A DNA stretch of 64,000 nucleotides, taken from contig CAJNDS010002275.1 of assembly GCA_905221605.1 (NCBI GenBank), positions 281,001 to 345,000 of the forward strand, written 5' to 3'. The DNA comes from Symbiodinium natans. Taxonomy: Eukaryota > Sar > Dinophyceae > Suessiales > Symbiodiniaceae. A program made the position numbers and the translations under genes. The notes under the pieces were generated by a model. It was given only the letters and a program-made list of their open reading frames with translations. It was not told the origin of the DNA and searched no databases. The stretch's first letter is position 1; each line of letters begins with the position of its first letter. Below are positions 34,253 through 43,095 of the stretch, one piece after another.

Positions 34253-34450
34253 AGGCCCTGGAACAGTTCTAGTCTGTTCCGGGTACCGTCAAAAAGTGTG
34301 CAAAACAACATGCCCTGGAACAGTTCTAGTCTGTTCCGGAGCAGAAAACCAGGCCCCGGAACAGTTCCAGAACAGTTCCGGAACAGTTCCGCTTTGTTTC
34401 GGGGTTTTGCCCCAAAAACGTACGCCCTGGAAATGTTCTAGTTTGTTCTG
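34253..34450 (+). repeat. Palindromic GGAACAGTTC repeats
   Basis: Four imperfect copies of CTGGAACAGTTCTAGTCTGTTCCGG begin near 34,255, 34,313, 34,353 and 34,426. Each is close to a palindrome (GGAACAG...CTGTTCC), and the third has extra GGAACAGTTCC copies. Confidence 0.8.
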
Positions 34451-34454
34451 GAGC

Positions 34455-34690
34455 ATATGAAAACAAGGTTGTTTGTTTTTTATTATCTTCTGTTGTTTTT
34501 TATATATTTTTCATATTTGTTATGCTGTTATTTTGTGATATATATATATATATATGTACATGTTTCATTGTTATATTGCTATATTGTTATCTTGTTGTAT
34601 TGGTATCTTGTTATCTTGTTTTTTTGTTATATTGCTATATTGTTATATTGCTGTATTGTGTTTTTACTGTCATAGTATTCTATTCTTCAT
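34455..34690 (+). repeat. AT-rich TTATATTGCTATA repeats with (TA)n
   Basis: A T-rich tract with a (TA)n run at about 34,541-34,556 followed by repeats of TTGTTATATTGCTATA. Hydrophobic frames through it are composition artefacts. Confidence 0.82.
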
Positions 34691-34828
34691 AAATCATAAA
34701 ATGACATTATTCACAACGTGGACATTTTCCTCAGGGGACAAAGAGTCTCTAAAGGAGTTCCAAGGTCTAGAAGTCGAGAGCTTATACAGGCTATAGGCCT
34801 ATCCTGCCTCTCCATTCGGGATGACGGA

Positions 34829-35380
34829 AGCCCTCTCCGGCGCGCTTTTGGCTCACGAAAGTGCGCTGGGGAGGGTTTTCGTGGCTCGGGATCCAAAAGG
34901 AGTTCTATAGTCTAAGTGTCTATAGCCTATATTGGCCACAGGCTATAGGTCCAGACTGCCTCTCCTTTCGGGATGACGAAAACCCTCTCCGGCACACTTT
35001 TGGCTCACGAAAGTGCGCCGGAGAGGGTTTTTGTGGTTCAGGGGATAGAGGGGATCCAAGTTCTATAGTCTATGGCTATAGGTCTATCCTGCCTCTCCCA
35101 TTTTGGATGACGATAAAAACCCTCTCCGGCGCACTTTTGGCTCACGAAAGTGCGCCGGGGAGGGTTTTCGTGGCTCAGGGACAGAGGGGATCCAAGTTCT
35201 ACAGTCTATGGCTATAGGTCTATCCTGCCTCTCCATTTTGGATGACGATGAAAACCCTCTCCGGCGCACTTTTGGCTCACGAAAGTGCGCCGGGGAGGGT
35301 TTTTGTGGCTCAGGGGACAGAGGGGATCCAGGTTCTATAGTCTATGGCTATAGGTCTATCCTGCCTCTCCATTTTGGATT
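34829..35380 (+). repeat. Array of strong hairpins, 135-150-bp units
   Basis: Four full units contain a near-perfect stem: CCCTCTCCGGCGCACTTT pairs with AAAGTGCGCCGGGGAGGG around a TGGCTCACG loop. Stems start at 34,829, 34,981, 35,118 and 35,253, and a partial fifth unit merges into the next array. Compensating changes occur (CGCACT/AGTGCG in most, CGCGCT/AGTGCGCTG in the first). Each loop region carries TTTTGGCTCA (34,846, 34,998, 35,135, 35,270), a 10-base match to the core of the dinoflagellate spliced leader; this may be chance. Confidence 0.88.
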
Positions 35381-35616
35381 GCCACTGACACACCAAAGAG
35401 GCTATTGCCTCGTTTCGGCCTAATGATTGCCACTCACACACCAAAGAGGCCATTGCCTCGTTTCGGCCCAATGATTGCCACTCACACACCAAAGAGGCCA
35501 TCGCCTCGTTTCGGCCCAATGGTTGCCACTCACGTAGCAAAGAGGCCATTGCCTCGTTTCGGCCCAATGATTGCCACTCACGCACCAAAGAGGCCATTGC
35601 CTCGTTTCGGCCGTGA
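35377..35616 (+). repeat. Exact 48-bp array carrying the TIR core
   Basis: Five copies start at 35,377, 35,425, 35,473, 35,521 and 35,569, a period of exactly 48 bp. Each holds AAAGAGGCCATTGCCT (one copy has CTATT), which is the inner 16 bases of the right TIR in the same orientation. GAGGC and GCCTC can pair as a small hairpin. Because 48 is a multiple of 3, repeat frames stay open but are not genes. Confidence 0.92.
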
Positions 35617-35668
35617 TTTCCTACATGCCTTTTCCCCTCCCATGCCCCCAGATATGTAGCTGACAGTC

Positions 35669-35691
35669 AAAGAGGCCATTGCCTGAAATAA
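35669..35691 (-). repeat. Right terminal inverted repeat
   Basis: Twenty-three bases that are the exact reverse complement of 32,000-32,022. It is directly followed by ATTCTAGG (35,692-35,699), the second copy of the octamer that precedes the left TIR. Confidence 0.88.
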
Positions 35692-38059
35692 ATTCTAGGC
35701 CATTTCTAGGGGACATATGCAGGCGCCATCAGGCGCCCTCACCTTCGAAGCAACAGCCCATTGCATCTGGCAGGTTGATTGCTTGGATTTGACTTGAGCT
35801 GCTGTTGCATTTATCCACTGCATATTGCGTCTGGCGCTGGAAGGTACGATGTTATCTAGCATCACAGACATACATCCACAATGGCTACCAGCATGAGTTT
35901 GATGCCATGCACGCAAAATCACGAGAACGGCGTAGCATGTTGGTAAGAGAACAATGCATGCCGAATACTCTTAGATGGCCTGTGGACCCAGACAGAAGTA
36001 CAAGCCTACATCATGATTAGATGAAGTGACTTAAGTGGGCAAAAGCAACTTTGACACGACGTCCGAGCATGTAGCACAAGGGGCGTGGCCCCCGTGGCCC
36101 ACGACGTCTGGACTCGTTGCTGCAGACACGCATGCAAGTCGCACACATGCAAGTCGGGCATGCCAAGCGGGCAGAACCCGGCTGGACTGTGCCCACGCAC
36201 GCTTTTTGGATGTTGCTCTGGCAGAGGCTGCAGCAAGATCTTGTCAGTTTGACGCGCAGGGTGCTGCCAACATGGTGTGGCCCATGAGAGTTCTGAAGCT
36301 GAAGCGTATGGCCTTCCTTGCAGCGAGCTGGCAGCAAGCAGTTATCATGCTGGAAGCAGGTGAGCACGAAGGCCAAAGCCTGTCGAACATTCTACGGTCC
36401 TTTGCCACAGCCACACCTAAGCCGCAGCCTTTGCTTGCATCACTTGTGCAGATTTTCAGATAGGACGACTGGACAGCGAAAATGAGGAACCCCCAAGGCA
36501 CTTCGAACGTGATGTGGCCATCAGGTGTCGCAAGCCACGCCGGCATCTAGACCTGCGATGTTGCAGTGGAGGCTGTTGAGGGAATGATTTTAGAGCCTTC
36601 GACGCAGAATTTGGCAAATGTTGGGCAGACTCGTGGCACACTTCTTCTGCGGCACAGGCTGTGTGTGCATGCAATAGGGAGGGCTTCGACCGCTCGCATG
36701 GACGAATTCACGCCGCAAGGTCCAGCGAATCTGGCTTAGGCATTGGCATCTTCACAACTCCTCAGCAAGGTTCCCATGTCTGAAATTGTTGCCAGGGCTG
36801 TGCTCAGCATGAGCATGCCCGATAATCAGAATCCGGTCAACATGGTCTGAGCCTTTGGTCGCCTGGCTATTGCAGACGCAAATGTCTTGCATGCCTTCAG
36901 GCTGCAAGTGGCGCGCGTTGTGGAGCTTGACCGACAGCACATCTCGAACATGTTATGGACGTTCGCAACCCTGGTCTTTCATGGTGCAGGAGTCATTGCA
37001 GCCCCGACGAGGGCAGCAACATCATGCATGCCTTAGCTCAACACCCAAGACCTTGCGAACGCTTTGCGGAGGGCTGGCACTCTCATGGTTGAAGGCCAGT
37101 CCCTGTCACAGATGCTCGGTTCTCAGGGTGCTGAGATTCACACGGAGATGAAGCCGCAAAACGTTTCAAATGGGGCATGGACATCTGCAACGTTGCAGCC
37201 TAGTGGTGCTCCCGTGACGGACATGCTTGCTCAAACTGCAGTTCAGATTCTGAATGAGCTTGACTTGCAAGGTTCGGCCAATATGGCGTGGACGCTCTCT
37301 ACCATGCTTTTAGCAGACAGCTTTACCTTCCTGCCCTTGAGCGACCGGCTTCTCTGCAGTCCCCTGCTGGACATTCGCATTGATTGGGATCACGTTGCGA
37401 ACGAGCTGACTCACATTTGTCAACTTGCTTGGGCCTTCTCCTTTGCGAGCTGCTTGTCGCACAAGCTCGGGCAAAGGTTGAACCATTTGCTGATCGGGGT
37501 TGGGGAGCGTCTCGATAGCGACGGTCCGCCCGATTACATGGTAGATCCTCAAGGACTGCCGTCATCGCATGGCGTATCCGAGAGCGCTCACATGCTGCCA
37601 CGCCTAGTGGTGGACCTGCAGGGCATCAGCGTTGTTTTCAAACCACCTTACTGGGAGGTTGATGCCAAGGGCAAGCTTTCTGGAAGTCGTCTGTATTTGT
37701 CGAATTACATGCAGGGCTCCTACCCATCCTCTCGTGTAGTGCGGATGGCCGCATTTGAGTACGGCTTCATACACCGGCTGGATATCCCCAGCTCGGGCTT
37801 GGTTCTGGCAGGGACAAGCTTTCGGGGCCTGGCAGCGCTGCAATGGCAAATGCATACGTACTCAATCAGTTGGCAACTCAGGGCACAAGGTAGGTGAGGG
37901 CAGAGTGCACTAGATTGACGTGAGCACTGCACTGAGGCCGTGAGTATGTTGTGCTTCTCGCTGGTACCTGGCCAACCACAGTGCAGAAGGTCGTTGCGAA
38001 GGTCAGGATCTTTATGTGCACGTTGTTGTCTGGCGGCTACTACCACCAATTACTCTACA

Positions 38060-38447
38060 GCAACAACACCAACAACGATAACGACGAGAACAAGAACAAC
38101 AGCAACACCACCACCACCACCACCACCAACAACCACAACCACAACCACAACCACAACAAGAACAAGAACAAGAACAATAACAATAACAATAACAATAACA
38201 ATAACAACAACAGCAACAACAAGAAGAAGAACAACAACAACAATAGTAGCAGTGGCAGTAGCAGTGGCAGTCGCAGTCGTAGTAGTCGTCGTCGTCGTAG
38301 TCGTAGTAGTCGTAGTCGTCGTAGTAGTAGTAGTAGTAGTAGTAGTAGCAGTAGCAGTAGCAGTAGCAGTAGCAGTAGGAGGAGGAGTAGTAGTAGTAGT
38401 GGTAGTAGTAGTCGTCGTAGTAGTAGTAGTAGCAGCAGTAGAAGTGC

Positions 38448-38483
<36 letters not shown>

Positions 38484-38566
38484 CAGAAGTGCTACTAGTA
38501 GTAGTAGTAGTAGTAGTACTACTACTACGACGAAGACTACTACTACGACGACTACTTCTACTACTC

Positions 38567-38602
<36 letters not shown>

Positions 38603-38644
38603 TTTCTTCTACCACTGCTACTACTCCTACTACTACTACTACTG

Positions 38645-38683
<39 letters not shown>

Positions 38684-38917
38684 GGACTACGACTACGACT
38701 GCGACTACGACTACGACTACTCCTCCTCCTCCTCCGAAAACTACTACTACTACTACGACTACTACTACTTGTACTAGTACTAGTACTTGTACTAGTACTA
38801 GTACTAGTACTAGTACTACTACTACTACTGCTACTACTTCTTCTTCTACTCTTACTACTACTGCTGCTACCACTACTACTACCACTACCACTTCTACTAC
38901 TACTGCTGCTACTACTA

Positions 38918-38949
<32 letters not shown>

Positions 38950-38974
38950 ACTACTACGACTACGATTACTACTA

Positions 38975-39019
<45 letters not shown>

Positions 39020-39023
39020 ACTT

Positions 39024-39057
<34 letters not shown>

Positions 39058-39108
39058 GACTACTCTATTTCTACTCCTACTACTACTACTACTACACTAT
39101 TACTACTG

Positions 39109-39139
<31 letters not shown>
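38060..39139. repeat. 1.1-kb trinucleotide palindrome
   Basis: Three blocks follow each other: CAA/ACA-type triplets (38,060-38,245), AGT triplets (38,246-38,518) and ACT triplets (38,517-39,139). The AGT and ACT blocks are reverse complements, so nearly 280 bp on each side can fold back. All are imperfect. Frames of up to 426 codons (poly-Asn, poly-Thr, poly-Ser, poly-Val/Leu) run through it on both strands and are artefacts. It lies between the exon carrying R-E-Y-V-V-L-L and the one carrying the last pseudouridine synthase motif, so it sits in an intron or broke the gene. Confidence 0.95.
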
Positions 39140-39425
39140 ATGACACGAAAGCATTGACCACTCCCCGTCCCCGATTGCAATGCAGTGCAACTGGCGAGTT
39201 CATACAGCCATACAGCTTGGCGTGCCCATGATGACCTTAACCACCACCACGCAGTTTATACTCTTGTAGTTTTGCAAACGAGGTCCAGGATTTCTTTGTT
39301 GGTCACAGCAGCGTCAGCAGCGATGGTCGACCTGCAGATACGCGAGTCAAGGCTGGAACTTCGTTGCACAAGCACTCGCTCTTGTTGCGGCGGGGTCGTT
39401 TGACGAAGCATGGGGCCTGACGACC

Positions 39426-39608
39426 TTGAACAACTCTGAGCCGGCACGCAATGGCAGGGTGTTCTTCACGCAAGTGGCTGCTGGCCGCCAAGAGCTTGCT
39501 TTGCATCTTTGCCCACATGAACATTCTAACATGCTGCTACATGAACTGGCCATGCACCATGTTGCTGACTGCTTGCACGATAGGCTTGATTTGCAGATCA
39601 CGGGCTAG
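39426..39608 (+). other. Possible degenerate helical-repeat segment
   Basis: A 60-codon frame contains H-S-N-M-L-L-H-E-L-A-M-H-H, which loosely resembles the Trp-motif repeats found upstream of the pseudouridine synthase domain. If real, it is out of order (after the catalytic Asp motif) and would suggest a rearranged second copy. Weak. Confidence 0.2.
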
Positions 39609-39810
39609 TCATGAGGCGATGGACGCCTCACCTTGGTCTGCATCTCCATCTGCACAGGTCCGTCTCCCCATGCGCAGCGTTACAGGGTGAAGGTCATGCG
39701 AAAGTACAATGTTCTGGTCAACCGCATCAGGTCGAAAGCACCAGATTCGAGTTCATGTTCAATGGCAGGGACACCCAACCGTCACGGATGAGAAGTGCCC
39801 CTTGCATTGA

Positions 39811-42640
39811 TGCAGCCAGGCTATTAATCTGCCAAGCTCCTAGCAGAAGCTTGTGCTCTTGCACAGTATATGGTATGTGCTTGCACCATATTAAGAAACA
39901 ATGGTTCTATTTCAGAGAATCCTTGCTCCAAGGCTTCCCGGTCCTTAGAAGGTCCTTTAGACTGTCTGAGCGTGTCTGAAAGGTTCCGAGGATCTCCCTG
40001 GAGGGTCTTTGTTGCAGGTACTCCCACCGTACCATCGTGGTCAGCTCGGCGATGCAGGGTGAAGACCTGCCCGCTACACTCTACCGGAAAAGGCCCGCGA
40101 CAGCCGAAAAGACACTGTGCCGAACTCGGTTGGCTTAGCTGGTGAGCGTGTTTAATGAAGTTATGCAAGGAATATTCTTGAGTAGCAATCGGCTGGACAA
40201 GTACGCAATCTGAGCCGAGCTAGCATTTCATTTCCATGAGGTAAAATTCAAACCCTTTGCTTTTGTTACATAGGTTAAGCATGAATATGCGGCGCATGTT
40301 AGAAGTCAACAGCAAGAAACATAAGTCGTTGTCCACATTCTCCAGGGGACTAGTCGGTCGGGCTCTTGGAGGCCCAGGTCTGTCATGGAGGTTGTTTTGA
40401 AATGTTTTCAACAGTGAATCTTTTGGTCCGGCTGATTCAGAGACGGACCTCAATACCCATTGGCCGAAGGTAGTGGTCGTGGATCGGAGCTTACCCAGTC
40501 CGTCTCAGTCCCAAATCAGGTTGGGTTTCCTGTATATGAACTATAAACTAGCCCCTGTCAAACGCAAGAAGGGCACGCTGACCAGGAAAGGCAAAGCTGG
40601 CCCGCTTGCCTCACGCAGGAATGCCTACACATGTGGAAATTCATGAAGTGTGCCTTTACAAAGCCATTCATTATGACTCTTGCCTGTGGCAACTCGACCT
40701 GCTGTCGGATCTGCAAGAGTGCAAAGATGTGGTTTCGGCTCAAGAATAAGGAGAGCGAAGACGGAAGTCTAGTCAATTTTTGTCAGTGGGCACGAGACAA
40801 GCTCTATACACTACCTGCCACGAGAACCACGAGGTAGTAAATTGTCTTTTCAGATTACTGGCCATCGCTCCAGCCACCTGGCGGACATCTCAGTACTTGA
40901 ATCCGTCGTTTTTAGCACGCAAGCTGCAGCATGCTAAGTTGGCAGCATGCTGAATTCAGGTGTCATGAAGCCCAACCTAGTGCGGTCCCTACGGTTGCTG
41001 TTAGGATGTGCGGGCCGTGAGAGATTGATCACTGTGGACGCGAATGCTTCTGTTGCAAAAGATAAGCAGCTTGTGTTCAAGTCACGTAGTCACTAATGCA
41101 GCCATCATGCTCGGCATGGTTCGGTTTTGATGCTGCGGTTCGGTTGAAACTCTTTGGGTTTGGTCGAGTGGGTGGATGGTTCAGAGGCTACCGTAGCCAT
41201 ACTGTGGTTCTGTGGGGGACCTTGGATGTACCGACCACTACACCACTTCGCAGCAACCAGACATGCATCAACCCCTCCACCTAGGATCACCTATACAATT
41301 TCCTAAATCCGAAAGAAGACCAAACAAAACCAGAACACGCGGAGTGTTGCTGAACATCACTGACATTTGGAATCTCCATTTCCTGAACACAGAAACAAGG
41401 GTGATGCCCCGCGAAACGACCCGCGTGATGGCAGGGTTGTCTGTTTAGGTATTTTGAGGCCAACAGCACCGGTCCAAGTTTTCGGGCCCATATTGTCTCT
41501 TTACCGAGGCGAAAACCACGTTTCCGTGTTAGGTCTGACGGTCGTCCCACAAACATATCTTCACGGTTTCCCGGATAAAATGGTGTTTTTTGTTTCTCTT
41601 TATACTTTTTAAGGTATAGGTCGAGCATTCGGGCTTGCTTGGGTCTTGCTTTCTGTTTTTGTTTGGGGGGAACTACAGGACTAAATGGTGTTCCTGCCTC
41701 AGTAAAACGACCATTTCGGTTTGTCAGGTCTGTTTTGGGGAACCCATCTGAGGCAGGCGGCAAATTGTTTTCTCTATGTTTTTCCCTTCAATACGTTCAT
41801 CATGAAATCTGTTGACAAGTGTGTCTTTTCTCGAGCGGTGACAGTTTTTTGGCTTTTTTACACAACCCAGGGGCTTTCGGGTTCAGGGTTCAGGGCTTAG
41901 GTTCTTTGGGGAAGCTTGCAACCCCCCAGGCGACAACCACGAACCCTGGACCAAAGAAAGAACAACATTGCCTTACAGCTTGCCCTTGAACCCCTCGAAA
42001 CCAGAAGCCATAAAAACCTTGAGCCCTAAACACCTGAAGCCCTCGACCCGACAAGCAACCTGTGAAAAGAGCCACCTTGCAAACCTTAAGGTTTGAGATT
42101 TTGGAGTTTGGACTGCAGGCTTTCAGTTTTAAGGGTTTGGGGGTTTTTTTGAAGGGGGGCAGGGTGTTTTCGGGCTTGCATGGCTTTTGGGCTTGATGGT
42201 CTTTTTGAGGGTTTGGGAGACTCGGGCTTGCACTGGTATTGCCTTCCTGCCAGTGTGGAGAATTCAGACACCTGCATGTAATATCATGTAATGACCCCCC
42301 CCCCCAACCCGCCCAAAGACCTGAAAACAAGCAAAACCCGCGGGTCAATTCGTAGCGTAAGCAGAAACAACTCAGGCACCTAAAAAATCCAAATCCGTCA
42401 TCGGTTTCGCGAAAACTTGCATAACACTTGCACAAGCCCCCTGCCGGAGCACCTCACATCAAGTATCACGGACATCTATCAACTTCAATCGGTCCCTTCG
42501 GGTTTTGTTTTGAAATCTCTTCAGTTTAGCGCTCGCCGTCAATGGTTGTTCAGAAAGAGAAATGTCGAAACCGCGACATTTGAAGTATGGGGGGCTTGCA
42601 AGTATCTAACATCCAGCAGCCATTATGAGCAATCGACCAG
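39811..42640. other. Unresolved; weak exon near 40.6 kb
   Basis: Two frames overlap at 40,560-40,837, each protein-like (one with C-G-N-S-T-C-C-R-I-C, one with E-I-H-E-V-C-L-Y-K-A), so coding is possible but not assigned. Short matches to spliced-leader sequence occur at 40,733-40,744 and 41,190-41,200. The region 41,870-42,180 contains scattered GGGTTCAGGG and CCCTAAA-like units and a 10-C run at 42,295. Confidence 0.25.
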
Positions 42641-43095
42641 GTGGCGAACAAGGCGTGCGCAGCGCGGGTGCGGAAAAGGGAGCAGGAAATGCTCAGATCG
42701 CGCATCCGAAATGTCAAGCCACAGGCACTGTTGCACATCACGCTTCATGCAAGAGTCATGTGAGCTTTATGCTGTGCAGATTGACACACGACCGCCTGAA
42801 AGTATGGGCCTCGACCACGTGCGGAACAATCTGAAGAGGGAGCTGTGCTTACGAAACAAGCAGGTATACTAATCTTTGACCAGTTCAGGCCTTAAAGGGA
42901 CATGTTTGATTTGCTGGGCACCGTTGCCAGGAGCAACTGCTCGAAGAAAGGCGGCATGCTTTGAGTCATGAGTTAGCATCCAGGCCCTTTAGGCTTTGCA
43001 AGATCTGTGCGAGTTTTCACGAACTTTGCAGGTACCATGCCATCGATCGTGACAATCGCATTCTTCTTCAGAAAATGCAGCGGGCTGAAGGGCGT
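42641..43095 (+). CDS. Possible CFAP97/Hemingway-like protein
   Basis: Proteins of this family are linked to cilia and flagella. The exon at about 43,032 follows TTTGCAG and reads Y-H-A-I-D-R-D-N-R-I-L-L-Q-K-M, close to the family's conserved I-E-R-D-N-x-x-L-L-x-K-M motif. An upstream exon, 42,641-42,724, follows GACCAG and ends in CAG before a GC donor. It is basic and helical (A-A-R-V-R-K-R-E-Q-E-M-L) and ends N-V-K-P-Q, like the family's first conserved block. The two do not join directly in phase, so a middle exon is probably missed. A bZIP-like reading of the first exon is an alternative. Confidence 0.35.

Larger units (their letters stand above)
32000..35691. mobile_element. Non-autonomous DNA transposon packed with satellites
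   Basis: The 3,692-bp block is bounded by perfect 23-bp inverted repeats and flanked on both sides by the exact direct octamer ATTCTAGG (31,992-31,999 and 35,692-35,699), the mark of insertion with an 8-bp target duplication. Octamer duplications are known for hAT, P and some Merlin elements; the ends do not match a superfamily I can name. No transposase or long coding frame is inside: the interior is entirely repeats (listed separately), so it would need enzymes from elsewhere. The flanks contain one more TTCTAGG each (31,984 and 35,704), so the target itself was slightly repetitive. It separates unresolved DNA on the left from the pseudouridine synthase locus on the right. Confidence 0.8.
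36035..39810 (+). pseudogene. RluA-type pseudouridine synthase with Trp-motif repeats, decayed
   Basis: RluA enzymes turn uridine into pseudouridine in RNA. Residues from about 36,243 to 37,470 form helical repeats, 36-40 residues each, with an N-x-x-W-x-F/L-A motif (ANMAWTL, SNMLWTF), as in other dinoflagellate RNA-binding proteins. The catalytic domain follows: V-V-F-K-P-P-Y, then H-R-L-D-I-P-S-S-G at 37,772 with the catalytic Asp codon at 37,781. A 68-nt GT-AG intron (37,869-37,936) joins to S-R-E-Y-V-V-L-L. After the 1.1-kb microsatellite, 39,727-39,807 gives G-R-K-H-Q-I-R-V-H, the domain's last motif. Five in-frame stops (36,461, 36,548, 36,737, 36,848, 37,034) interrupt it. Those at 36,737 (TAG) and 36,848 (TGA) fall on the conserved Trp. 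There is no frameshift until a likely one just before 39,727. Transcription or RNA editing would change the call. Confidence 0.68.

Noticed and set aside
34841-34862. Full dinoflagellate spliced-leader gene
   Set aside because: Only a 10-base core matches continuously and no leader-RNA donor (GT after AAG) or snRNA-like tail follows.
37951-39231. 426-codon and other very long frames on both strands
   Set aside because: They run through pure trinucleotide repeats and encode poly-Asn, Ser, Thr, Val or Leu. Only the first 20 or so codons belong to a real exon.
41287-41763. 158-codon minus-strand frame
   Set aside because: Composition is Lys/Pro/Phe-rich with no pattern of a known family, in a region with telomere-like scatter. 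Likely chance.
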